A stretch of 36,415 nucleotides of DNA, from contig JANYFX010000654.1 in assembly GCA_025359585.1 (NCBI GenBank), forward strand, positions 1 through 36,415, given 5' to 3'. The notes beneath the pieces are model-generated. The model did no database searches. It had not been told where the DNA came from and saw only the letters and a list, made by a program, of their open reading frames with translations. Below, in pieces: positions 9,813 through 19,098 of the stretch. Positions within the stretch are counted from its first letter, which is position 1, and each line of letters begins with the position of its first letter. This DNA comes from Rhizobacter sp. (GTDB lineage Bacteria; Pseudomonadota; Gammaproteobacteria; Burkholderiales; Burkholderiaceae_C). A program made the position numbers and the translations under genes.

Positions 9813-11137
9813 GGGGAATCCTTTTTTTTGCCGATGTCATACGTTAAGTTCGGCGCACTATTTTCTATTGTGGAAGAAGATAAAAAATTGAGCTTCGCCC
9901 ATAAACGGGCTGTCTCCATTTCTAGCTGAAGGCCTTGTAAACGCACATCGATTTCGTTACGTCGCGAGGCCAACAGTTCGGCCAGATTAGCCTTGCCTCC
10001 ACGGTATGCAGCCATCACGGCATTCGTTCTCGCGCTGGCGAGCGGAATCAGTTCGCGCGTATAACGTACGCCGCGCTCACGCCCGTTTTCCCACTCGTTG
10101 ATCATGCTGCGGGTCTCGGCAACATGCGCACGTAGTATTTCCTCACGCTCGGCTTTGGCCTGTTCCAGTAGCGCCATTTTTGCGGACAGTTCACGATTTT
10201 GTCTATTTTTTCGATCCCATTGCAGAGGAATCGTCACCCCCAGAGAAACCATGTTGGAATAAGCCGGGCCGCGTTGCTGGAAAGTCGCTTCCACGCTCCA
10301 ATCTGGCGTCTGATTGGCATGCGCCAGTTTGACCTCTCCCTCCATAATCGCTGCCTGCTTGTTCAGCACTGCAATCTGAGGATGGTGTGCAAACGTATTA
10401 TCGAGAGTTTCCTTGTTAAGGGCGATGACTTGCATCGACGGAAGCCCTGCTAAGAGAATTTCGCCGTCAATACCCGTCCAGCGCGCCAACCCAATTTTGG
10501 CACTAGACAAACGACGTTGAGCTTCACTCCTACGATCTTGGAATACGGCCAAGGCACTATGCGCCATGAGTACATCGGGCCAACTGCCGCGTCCCGCTCG
10601 ATAAGCGCCTTCCGCAGCTTCGATTTCCAGCTGCGCCTGTGCTGCCTGTTGCGCAATCAGTGTGAGCATGGCTTGCGCATAGTAGCGATCAAGCCAGGCA
10701 ATTGCGCTATCGCGCTCAATGCCAGCGAGTGTGAGTGTTTTTTCTGCGCTTAATTTTTCCGCTTCACGCTGGTAACGGTCAGCACGTAATTGCCGTTTGT
10801 CTCCACGCGTGATTTCCTGCATGACCCCAATGCGGCGCATGGTCATAAAATCTCGGCCGAGGCTGAAGCGATCACTGCCACTTGCGGGTAAATTATCGAC
10901 GCCGAGTTTTAATACCGGATCAGGTAATTGCCGTGCTGCCACGGCCATCTGTTGTGATGCTGCGATGGCCCAATCTTGAGCAGATAACTGATGCGAATGT
11001 GCTACCGCAAGTTTCTGGGCTTGGGCTAAAGTAAGTGCTTGAACACTAGTGTTGTCCGCATGCACGGCGAAAAAACCACTGCCGAGGAAAAACACAAGAG
11101 CACTAATCAATAAGGGAACGGGAAAGAAAAACGACAT
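9809..11137 (-). CDS. cusC: CusC/TolC-family outer membrane efflux protein
   Basis: 442 aa; signal peptide, OEP-like repeats; overlaps cusB by 4 nt and is in the cusCBA operon. Confidence 0.85.
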   Translation of the reverse strand: MSFFFPVPLLISALVFFLGSGFFAVHADNTSVQALTLAQAQKLAVAHSHQLSAQDWAIAASQQMAVAARQLPDPVLKLGVDNLPASGSDRFSLGRDFMTMRRIGVMQEITRGDKRQLRADRYQREAEKLSAEKTLTLAGIERDSAIAWLDRYYAQAMLTLIAQQAAQAQLEIEAAEGAYRAGRGSWPDVLMAHSALAVFQDRRSEAQRRLSSAKIGLARWTGIDGEILLAGLPSMQVIALNKETLDNTFAHHPQIAVLNKQAAIMEGEVKLAHANQTPDWSVEATFQQRGPAYSNMVSLGVTIPLQWDRKNRQNRELSAKMALLEQAKAEREEILRAHVAETRSMINEWENGRERGVRYTRELIPLASARTNAVMAAYRGGKANLAELLASRRNEIDVRLQGLQLEMETARLWAKLNFLSSSTIENSAPNLTYDIGKKKDSP

Positions 11138-11216
11138 GAAACCTCCAGAATACGGAACATATCAATCGTGCTCGACAAACGTCGATGCACGAAAAAAGAA
11201 ATGCCGGAATGGGGGA

Positions 11217-11612
11217 TTAAATGCGGAAACAGCAGTGAAGAATTGAAATGGGTGGTGCAGTTTTACGGGCCAATAGCAGCGATGCGAAAAAATTAGTCCG
11301 TGAGACAAAGATATTCTCGTCAGCCTGGATAATTCTGACCAACCCCACCGGCATAAAAACCTGCATATGCGGCAATTCAGGCTTATCTAGTGATTGCCCA
11401 CCTGCCTGGTCAAAAGCATGTGCATGGCACAATACCGGTTGAACCTTGTCCATGCCATCACATCCCACCATACCAGCATGATTAACGCTATTCATACTGG
11501 CTCCCGACATGATGGCCGGGCAGGTGTAGTTTGCCATCGCAAACTGCATAGATAGCGTGCAGACGGCCGCGATACAAGCTGCGATGAAGCGAAATGGACG
11601 GGACAATTTCAT
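11217..11612 (-). CDS. Small secreted Cys/Met/His-containing protein at head of cus operon (uncharacterised)
   Basis: Start reassigned to MKLSRPFRFIAACIAAVCTLSMQFAMANYTCPAIMSGASMNSVNHAGMVGCDGMDKVQPVLCHAHAF..., because the ORF track's 221-aa version has its signal peptide in the middle. Confidence 0.6.
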   Translation of the reverse strand: MKLSRPFRFIAACIAAVCTLSMQFAMANYTCPAIMSGASMNSVNHAGMVGCDGMDKVQPVLCHAHAFDQAGGQSLDKPELPHMQVFMPVGLVRIIQADENIFVSRTNFFASLLLARKTAPPISILHCCFRI

Positions 11613-12179
11613 CGAATTTGCGGAAATGTTTATGAATTTTCTGAAATGATTTATAAATGTGTGCAATGTGTGCGTTGACCGATCCGCTTGCCAATTAGGG
11701 GATGTTCGGGGAGCGGCCAGGTCACCTAAAACACGCAGGTCAGCGATTCGCTGATATTTCAAGGTATCATCATTTTGCCAGCATCGTATACAGCGCAATG
11801 TATTGTCTTCGAATTTATTTAGCGCAAGCAAAGGCGAAATGGTGCGAGCATAGAGGCAATAAGCACTGCTCCCAGCTGCCAAAATAAAAGCAAAGAATAT
11901 CAGACTGTTTCCGAACCAGGCAGGGATTCGAGGTATTTTTTACGGCATGCTTTTACCTTACCTGTTTGAACAAGCCAGTACATTCACTATTCCAGGCGTT
12001 GATTCTGGTATTCTGGGGAAATGCTCCTGAACCTTGTTTGATAGCTCAATAATTACCATTAAACGAAGAATTAAACAGGGTACCTCGTATGAATTTTTTA
12101 AATTATGACTTATTGCGGTTTTCAATAGCGAAAACTAGCAGTATGATTAGCCATCGGATCACGCAATAAAAAATAAGCC

Positions 12180-12545
12180 ATGACTATATTGAAAATCCTC
12201 GTAGTGGATGACTCATTAACGCAGCGCCTTATACTATCGGCCATGCTGGAGGCGGAGGGTTATAAGGTGGTGACAGCAAATGATGGTGTGGAAGCCGTAA
12301 CCAAAGCTAAAAGCGAATTACCGGATTTGATTATCATGGACGTCGTGATGCCGAATTTGAATGGTTTCCAGGCGACTCGCGCCATCACCAACGATGAGAC
12401 TACCTGGCATATTCCTGTCATCCTATTGACTAGCAAAGATATGGAATCGGATCGTATTTGGGGCCTAAGACAAGGCGCGACAGCTTTTCTTCACAAACCG
12501 GTGGAGCCTGAAGCGTTAATTGCCATGGTCAACACCCTTAGTTAA
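12180..12545 (+). CDS. CheY/PilH-like single-domain response regulator
   Basis: 121 aa; ILVVDDSLTQRLILSAML, IMDVVMPNLNGFQATRAI, VILLTSK, LHKPVEPEAL; canonical receiver residues present. Confidence 0.9.
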   Translation: MTILKILVVDDSLTQRLILSAMLEAEGYKVVTANDGVEAVTKAKSELPDLIIMDVVMPNLNGFQATRAITNDETTWHIPVILLTSKDMESDRIWGLRQGATAFLHKPVEPEALIAMVNTLS

Positions 12546-12709
12546 TATACGACAGCTAGGTACGATAGCAACGCTACTTTAACTTTCACCTTTGCGGCAA
12601 AAACTGGCTAGAAGCCAGCGAAGTTAAAGCGCAGTTCATACCCGAGGCATACCCTAGGGTGTTATTTAATTTGAATTAATTATTCTATTGGGATGGAGCA
12701 TATTTCAAC

Positions 12710-13045
12710 ATGTCGAACACAGTCATCAGTCCGGAATTTTTTGCTACAGTGAAGGAGGACGTTTCGGCCTATATTCAGAAAAAACTTCTGGGCATGGAAA
12801 TTGAGGTCACGGATCTGGAATTACACAACTCATCCTTAACCAAAACTTTTCGAGCGTATCTCACTCTCAAAAGAACTACCAACCTCAAAGCACTTTTTTT
12901 GGCCGAACAAATTATTATTAAGGAAATTGAAAATAAATTCTCATTTCGCCCCTACGCTTTTTACTGGCGTTATCAAGCAGAACCCGGCGTTGCTCCTACC
13001 AATAAAAAAGGAGGGAAAGATGAAAAAGAGGAGAAAGATAATTGA
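12710..13045 (+). CDS. Hypothetical protein with charged C-terminus
   Basis: 111 aa ORF MSNTVISPEFFATVKEDVSAYIQKKLLGMEIEVTDLELH...; plausible intergenic spacing but no family recognised. Confidence 0.5.
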   Translation: MSNTVISPEFFATVKEDVSAYIQKKLLGMEIEVTDLELHNSSLTKTFRAYLTLKRTTNLKALFLAEQIIIKEIENKFSFRPYAFYWRYQAEPGVAPTNKKGGKDEKEEKDN

Positions 13046-13372
13046 CTTTTTAATTACGGTTAATTTTTTTAATTCTATGCATGGCAGCCCCCCAATTTTC
13101 CATGTGGCCTCATAATTTTTTTCTCAAACACAGTTCTTGTGTCCCGCATTTTTCTTCTCCTCTTGTAAAAATCTTAGAACAATAGCCAACTCAACCCTCC
13201 AGGTACATTTACCTTATTCTCTGGGCCTTCATCACTTAAACCGCCCTTTACCTCCTAAACGAACATCTCCCTAATTGAGACAAGGTCGGGTTCAATCTCT
13301 CCTTCCATTTTTGAGTGGAAAAAATGAATGAGCCAAATTTTCATCCATCAATTGAATTTGTATTATTTTTAT

Positions 13373-13400
13373 AATTCCATTATTATGGAATAATGGAATT
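13373..13400. promoter_or_regulatory. Palindromic operator candidate upstream of arsR
   Basis: AATTCCATTATT-ATGG-AATAATGGAATT: perfect 12-nt arms, ending 25 nt before the arsR ATG. Confidence 0.65.
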
Positions 13401-13425
13401 TACAGGACGATGAATAAACCCCAGC

Positions 13426-13773
13426 ATGAAAACGAAACAAGTCATTGCCGCCCTCGCTGCGGTCGCCCAAGAATCCCGTTTAAGTATATTCCGCCTGCTA
13501 GTACAAGCTGGCCCCCCAGGTCTGATCGCCAGCAAAATCGCTGAGCAGCTTGGCATTCCCCCTTCATCGCTCTCTTTCCACCTCAAAGAGTTGGCCCATG
13601 CCGACTTGGTAACATCCGAACAAAGCGGACGATTTGTTACCTATGCCGCCAACTTCGGTACGATGAATGCCCTATTGGTTTTTCTAACTGAAAACTGTTG
13701 TGGCGGCGAATCTTGCATACCGACATCCGTCGCTTCCTGTTCCACCATTAAAGGAAATTCTGCACAACCGTAG
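13426..13773 (+). CDS. arsR: ArsR-family metalloregulator with C-terminal CC-x4-C cluster
   Basis: 115 aa winged helix (AEQLGIPPSSLSFHLKELAHADLVTSEQSGRFVTYAANF) ending ENCCGGESC. Confidence 0.9.
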   Translation: MKTKQVIAALAAVAQESRLSIFRLLVQAGPPGLIASKIAEQLGIPPSSLSFHLKELAHADLVTSEQSGRFVTYAANFGTMNALLVFLTENCCGGESCIPTSVASCSTIKGNSAQP

Positions 13774-13912
13774 CGAACGGCAAAATAAAAGCTGCCAGTA
13801 AGGCTTGTTGCATACCGGCGGCACCGAGGAAAATCCCAGCACTGGCGGGCAAGTATTGCGAAACCAGATCTCTTCACCACGACATCCTTTGATTTTGATG
13901 AAAGTAACGTAC

Positions 13913-14419
13913 ATGTCCGACCCTATAAAAAACGTTTTATTTCTATGCACAGGCAATTCTGCACGCAGTGTCATGGCCGAAGCACTCATCACCATTCTCG
14001 GACGCGGTCGATTCAAAGGGTACAGCGCCGGCAGCAAACCGGGTGGTGTAATCAACCCATTTGCTATTGAACAGATCAAGGCTTATGACAGTCACTATCC
14101 AGCCAAAGAAATGCGCAGCAAAAGCTGGGATGAATTTGTCTTACCAGAAGCGCCGCACATGGATTTCATTATCACGGTGTGTGACAATGCAGCAGGAGAA
14201 ACCTGTCCTTACTGGCCAGGTCGTCCGGCCACCGCGCATTGGGGCTTTGGAGATCCAGCTGCAGTAACAGGAAGCGCCGATGAAAAACTTGCGGCCTTTC
14301 ACCGCATTTTCGCGCAGATTTTGAAGAGAATGGACGAATTCACGGCGTTGCCATTAGACACAATGGACGACCCAGCCATCCGCAATGCAATCAGGAAAAT
14401 TGGTGAGGCGCCAATATGA
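13913..14419 (+). CDS. arsC: Arsenate reductase ArsC (LMW-PTP-like)
   Basis: Start at MSDPIKNVLFLCTGNSARSVMAEAL; contains VTVCDNAAGETCPYWPGRPATAHWGFGDPA. Confidence 0.92.
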   Translation: MSDPIKNVLFLCTGNSARSVMAEALITILGRGRFKGYSAGSKPGGVINPFAIEQIKAYDSHYPAKEMRSKSWDEFVLPEAPHMDFIITVCDNAAGETCPYWPGRPATAHWGFGDPAAVTGSADEKLAAFHRIFAQILKRMDEFTALPLDTMDDPAIRNAIRKIGEAPI

Positions 14420-15126
14420 CGACGACCTCGCGCCGTTTAGTCGCTGAAGGCTTGGGTAGCGCCATGCTATTAGCCGTGGTGGTCGGTTCGGGCATCATGG
14501 CCGAACGCCTGGCTGGCGGAAATGTGGCTATTGCCCTGCTCGCCAATGCGATTGCTACGGGAACAGGATTAGTCGCTGTGATACTAATTTTTGGTAGCTT
14601 ATCCGGCGCCCATTTCAACCCAGTAGTGACGCTGGCTGCGGCCTGGCAAAAAACTATGCCGACCTCGGAAGTCCTGCCGTATATCGCCGTACAACTGATG
14701 GGCGCTTTTGCCGGCGTAGCAGCAGCTCACCTCATGTTTGGCGAACCCCTGTTCTTTGCATCCGAGCATATCCGTACCGGACCATCCCAATGGTGGAGTG
14801 AGTTTGTCGCGACATTCGGCTTACTAGCCGTTATCATCGGCTGCTCGCGTAGTCGTCCCAATATCACGCCATTTGCGGTCGCGGCTTACATCACGGCCGC
14901 TTACTGGTTCACCTCCTCCACCTCGTTCGCCAATCCTGCGGTAACCTTGGCACGTGCTGCGACAAATACTTTTGCCGGGATTCGCCCTGGCGATACCCTG
15001 GGATTCATCATTGCGCAATTGCTTGGTGGAGCGGCGGCAACCTTATTATTTTGCTGGCTCTACCCAACACCGCCCCAGCATACAGTGGTCGCTGCATTGA
15101 CCTCTATTGATTCCCCCCATAACTGA
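14416..15126 (+). CDS. MIP-family aquaporin / aquaglyceroporin
   Basis: 236 aa; SGAHFNPVVTL and SFANPAVTLARA motifs (NPV/NPA); overlaps arsC stop (ATGA). Confidence 0.9.
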   Translation: MTTTSRRLVAEGLGSAMLLAVVVGSGIMAERLAGGNVAIALLANAIATGTGLVAVILIFGSLSGAHFNPVVTLAAAWQKTMPTSEVLPYIAVQLMGAFAGVAAAHLMFGEPLFFASEHIRTGPSQWWSEFVATFGLLAVIIGCSRSRPNITPFAVAAYITAAYWFTSSTSFANPAVTLARAATNTFAGIRPGDTLGFIIAQLLGGAAATLLFCWLYPTPPQHTVVAALTSIDSPHN

Positions 15127-15329
15127 ATGATTTTCTAGGCTCCCATGAGAATTACCATTTATCAATAATGAACGCTATCGCTGCGTCGCAAGGTGTTTTA
15201 GAAAATAGGGAGGCCTGATATTTCAACACAAAATACTATGGGTAGCCATGCAGCTTATTCACCACCTCAAAATGAATTAGCATTTTTCTACAGCGAAAAA
15301 ACAAAACCGATCTTCCTTCACACACACTC

Positions 15330-15911
15330 TCACACTAATTTACATGCTTCATCAAACGATAATCGTGGCGAACGATCATACAATTTATCCACGTCGCCAT
15401 ATCCTAGACTGCATACAAAATTTACCTTAAAGGTCGTGTCAGAAAAAAATGCCGCATTCAGTTTCTCTGCATCAAAACCGGACATGGGACCGCAATCGAG
15501 TCCGATCGCTCGTGCAGCCACTATAAAATACCCCCCCTGCAAGGATGCATTGCGAAAAGCCGTTGCGTCGATTAATGCCTGGTTGCCGACAAACCAGGAT
15601 TTCGCATCGGTGTGCGGAAATAATGTGGGCAACTGCTCATAAAATTTCATGTCCATTGCCAGGATAGCCGTCACCGGAGCAGATCGGGTTTTAGCCGCAT
15701 TGCCGGCAGCCATGCAGGCAACGAGTTTTTCCTTTTCATCGGGCGATTTCACAAATACGATGCGCGCTGGGGAGCAGTTGGCCGAAGTTGGACCCCACTT
15801 CATCAAGTCGTAAATATGTCGACACTGACTGTCGCTTACCGGCCTATCAAGCCACCCATTATGCGTCCGCGCCTTATTGAAAAGCGTATCCAATGCCGTG
15901 TTGTTTAACAT
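15330..15911 (-). CDS. Nitroreductase-family protein (RutE/HadB-like)
   Basis: 193 aa; [42 protein letters not shown]. Confidence 0.85.
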   Translation of the reverse strand: MLNNTALDTLFNKARTHNGWLDRPVSDSQCRHIYDLMKWGPTSANCSPARIVFVKSPDEKEKLVACMAAGNAAKTRSAPVTAILAMDMKFYEQLPTLFPHTDAKSWFVGNQALIDATAFRNASLQGGYFIVAARAIGLDCGPMSGFDAEKLNAAFFSDTTFKVNFVCSLGYGDVDKLYDRSPRLSFDEACKLV

Positions 15912-16014
15912 GACGTGCCCCTTCTGTGTTAGTTAACTATCGATTCATCCTCAACGGCAAAAAAGCACCGTACAATAACGGAAAATTTATATAAAACCTC
16001 TACCTTTTAATCCA

Positions 16015-16437
16015 ATGTTCACCCCTTCTCAGGACGATGTACGCCGTTTTTTTTGCGAAACCTATCGCAAAAGCCAGACACATACCATTCTCACGCCACT
16101 TGAAGTTATCGCATCAGACTGGATCGTACAGCATCCTGAATATGCTGACACGCTGGCGGATACGGAAGCAGCCATTGCACGCGACTACTCGGTCGAACAA
16201 GGCCAAAATAATCCATTCCTCCATTTGTCGATGCACTTATCGATTTCCGAACAAATTTCTATCGATCAACCCACTGGCATACGTGCCGCCTTTATCGGTT
16301 TAGCACAACGGCTCGACTCGGAGCATGAAGCACAACATCAGATCATGGAGTGTTTAGGTGAAATGATATGGGCATCGCAGCGTAGCGGCCTGCCTCCGGA
16401 TGGAGGGGCTTATATTGAATGCGTGAAGCAGCGCTAA
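16015..16437 (+). CDS. DUF1841-family protein
   Basis: 140 aa; NPFLHLSMHLSISEQISIDQPTGIR... AQHQIMECLGEMIWASQRSGLPPDG. Confidence 0.75.
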   Translation: MFTPSQDDVRRFFCETYRKSQTHTILTPLEVIASDWIVQHPEYADTLADTEAAIARDYSVEQGQNNPFLHLSMHLSISEQISIDQPTGIRAAFIGLAQRLDSEHEAQHQIMECLGEMIWASQRSGLPPDGGAYIECVKQR

Positions 16438-16477
16438 TATGGGTATCTCAGGCACGGCAGAGGAGGAAATCACATAA

Positions 16478-16502
16478 AAAAGCCACGAATATCGTGGCTT
16501 TT
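16478..16502. terminator. Bidirectional Rho-independent terminator
   Basis: AAAAGCCACGA-ATA-TCGTGGCTTTT perfect stem between convergent genes. Confidence 0.9.
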
Positions 16503-16518
16503 AAAAAGGCGTTAGGGC

Positions 16519-16872
16519 TTATCGGCGCACAACCAAAGGCCCCGGCAAGCTATGCAGATAGGCTGCTACATCTTTGATGTCCTGCTCAGATAAAGGTTTA
16601 GCTTTAATACCCATAGTGGCATTGACACGGCCATTAGGCCCGTCACCGCGCTTGTAGGCCGTCAGTGCGTGTCGAAGATAGTCGGCATGTTGACCTGTCA
16701 AAATAGGGAAAGCTGGGTCAGTCGGCGAACGAAAATCAACCCCATGACACTCAGCACAACCATATTTTTCAGTCAAAGCCTTGCCAGCAGCAACGTTACC
16801 GCCAGCAATAGCATTCAATGAAACCGCCGAAGACAATGCTAGCCACGTCAATACGAGAAATTTTTTCATCAT
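16519..16872 (-). CDS. Class I cytochrome c
   Basis: 117 aa; signal peptide; CAECH haem motif; SEQDIKDVAAYLHSL. Confidence 0.9.
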   Translation of the reverse strand: MMKKFLVLTWLALSSAVSLNAIAGGNVAAGKALTEKYGCAECHGVDFRSPTDPAFPILTGQHADYLRHALTAYKRGDGPNGRVNATMGIKAKPLSEQDIKDVAAYLHSLPGPLVVRR

Positions 16873-16881
16873 AGTCTTCCC

Positions 16882-17202
16882 TTATTTTTGCTGTGAATAA
16901 TATGCTGCGACATCGGCTATGTCCTGGTCTGACAAACCAGCAGCAATACCGCGCATGGTTGGATGTTTGCGATCACCTTTTTTGTAGGCTTTCAACGCGC
17001 TTTCGATGTATTTTGCTGATTGGCCGCCAATGGTAGGAACTGAGTAAATTTCAGGGAAAGTGGCTTTGTACCCGGGAATGCCGTGGCAACCGATACACAT
17101 TACCACTTTGTTTTCAGCTTTTTTGACGTCACCAACGACGTCCGCAGCGACAGCAGCATGAACAATGCCTGCAAACGCCAGAAGTGTAAAAAGTTTTTTC
17201 AT
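16882..17202 (-). CDS. Class I cytochrome c
   Basis: Start placed at MKKLFTLLAFAGIVHAAVAAD; CIGCH haem motif; SDQDIADVAAYYSQQK. Confidence 0.88.
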   Translation of the reverse strand: MKKLFTLLAFAGIVHAAVAADVVGDVKKAENKVVMCIGCHGIPGYKATFPEIYSVPTIGGQSAKYIESALKAYKKGDRKHPTMRGIAAGLSDQDIADVAAYYSQQK

Positions 17203-17442
17203 GGGGGCAAAGTATAAGAAATTCAAAGAAAATGCGAATATGGCACGATGCAAAATGACGATACGATGTTAGTCACGGATCCTTAACCTCCACCTTTAAC
17301 ATCCACACCTGTCTTGCACTACTGGGCGGGAATTTTACCCGAAGACGTGCACACAGTCCATCCACAATCGCCCCGCATTGCCACGCCTTCGTTTTTGTTC
17401 TCGCTTATACTCGAATGCATTCCTCTTTCAGCGCAAAAAATC

Positions 17443-18309
17443 ATGCCACAGCCACCTCAGAAAAATCACCGCTTTGAAGGCTCGCAAAGCTACGTCGCGA
17501 CCGATGACCTCAAATTAGCGGTCAACGCGGCCCTCACCTTGCAGCGGCCCTTGTTGATCAAAGGAGAGCCAGGCACCGGCAAGACCATGTTGGCGGAGGA
17601 AGTAGCAACCGCGCTCGACATGCCGCTCATGCAGTGGCATATCAAATCGACTACCAAGGCACAACAAGGTTTGTATGAATATGATGCTGTCTCGCGTCTA
17701 CGCGACTCGCAATTGGGTGACGAGCGGGTACGCGACATCCATCACTACATTGTGCGCGGTGTGCTATGGCAAGCCTTTACCGCCGAACAGCCTGTCGTCC
17801 TATTAATTGATGAGATTGATAAGGCCGATATCGAATTTCCCAACGACTTGCTACGCGAACTTGATCGCATGGAATTTTACGTCTATGAAACGCGTGAAAT
17901 GGTCGTAGCCAAGCACCGTCCATTGGTCATTATTACTTCTAACAATGAAAAAGAATTGCCGGATGCATTCTTGCGCCGCTGCTTTTTTCACTACATCAAA
18001 TTCCCGGATCAAGAGACAATGCAACAGATCGTCGATGTGCATTATCCCTATTTGCAAAAAGACTTGCTTGCGCAAGCGCTACACACATTTTATACAATAC
18101 GCGACGTGGCAGGCTTAAAGAAAAAACCCTCTACTTCAGAACTGCTCGACTGGCTCAAGCTATTAATAGCCGAAGATATTTCAACCGAAGCACTCGGAAG
18201 CCAGGATGTAAAAACCATCGTACCGCCACTTCATGGCGCATTATTAAAGAATGAACAGGATGTGCACTTGTTCGAACGCTTGGTTTCAATGTCACGTAAA
18301 AACCGCTGA
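17443..18309 (+). CDS. MoxR-family AAA+ ATPase
   Basis: Start placed at MPQPPQKNHRFEGSQSYVATDD; Walker A GEPGTGKT, Walker B VVLLIDEIDKAD. Confidence 0.92.
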   Translation: MPQPPQKNHRFEGSQSYVATDDLKLAVNAALTLQRPLLIKGEPGTGKTMLAEEVATALDMPLMQWHIKSTTKAQQGLYEYDAVSRLRDSQLGDERVRDIHHYIVRGVLWQAFTAEQPVVLLIDEIDKADIEFPNDLLRELDRMEFYVYETREMVVAKHRPLVIITSNNEKELPDAFLRRCFFHYIKFPDQETMQQIVDVHYPYLQKDLLAQALHTFYTIRDVAGLKKKPSTSELLDWLKLLIAEDISTEALGSQDVKTIVPPLHGALLKNEQDVHLFERLVSMSRKNR

Positions 18310-18501
18310 GAACTTACAAACGCACAAAGAATGAAAAAATAAAATTAACAAGCATGGTTTTCTTATTTGTTTTGGTAATCATCGCAGGCTCAAGATTTCG
18401 GCACGCATCAGGCGCAGTAGGTTCTGCAGAGATATCAATGAAGCATGGACGGGTATAAGACTAACAGGCAGGTTTTGCGTAAGCCTTATAAAGGATAATT
18501 C

Positions 18502-19089
18502 ATGGCTTTTATCGAGCCGGTGACGCTCAAAGGTCGGCACGTGACACTTGAACCGCTCTCTACGGCGCATTGCAACGGTTTGATGACCGCCGTATCTGAC
18601 GGTGCGCTGTGGAAACTTTGGTATACCAGTGCATCTCCACCTGCAAATAGGCACACTGAAATTGAACGTCGCTTAGATCTTCTTCAGCAAGGCAGCATGT
18701 TGCCTTTCGCAGTTCGCCGCAATGATACGGGTGCCGTATGCGGAATGACTGCTTTCTTGTGTGTCGATGCATTACACCGCCGTGTCGAAATTGGGGGAAC
18801 ATGGCTCGCCCTAAGTGCGCAACGCACAGGAATCAACACCGAAGCCAAGCTATTGCTACTCACGTACGCGTTCGAAACACGATGCTGCATCGCAGTCGAA
18901 TTCCGAACCAGTTTTATGAATCATCAGTCGCGGATCGCAATAGCACGATTGGGCGCAAAACAAGATGGAATTCTGCGCAATCATCAGATCTTGGAAGGGA
19001 AGTCCTATCGTGATACGGTCGTTTTCTCGATCATCGAATCGGAATGGCCTAGCGTTAAACAACATCTGCAATACAAACTCGATCGTTGA
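18502..19089 (+). CDS. GNAT-family N-acetyltransferase (RimJ/RimL-like)
   Basis: 195 aa; MAFIEPVTLKGRHVTLEPLSTAH ... AVEFRTSFMNHQSRIAIARLGAKQDGILRNHQ. Confidence 0.85.
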   Translation: MAFIEPVTLKGRHVTLEPLSTAHCNGLMTAVSDGALWKLWYTSASPPANRHTEIERRLDLLQQGSMLPFAVRRNDTGAVCGMTAFLCVDALHRRVEIGGTWLALSAQRTGINTEAKLLLLTYAFETRCCIAVEFRTSFMNHQSRIAIARLGAKQDGILRNHQILEGKSYRDTVVFSIIESEWPSVKQHLQYKLDR

Positions 19090-19098
19090 ATATCAGCC

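Noticed and set aside
11613-11882. N-terminal extension of the 221-aa ORF (MAAGSSAYCLYARTISPLLALNKF...)
   Set aside because: Places a signal peptide in mid-protein; the extension looks like a short remnant or shadow reading, so start was moved to 11612.
15238-15642. Plus-strand 134-aa ORF
   Set aside because: Antisense to the nitroreductase-family CDS.
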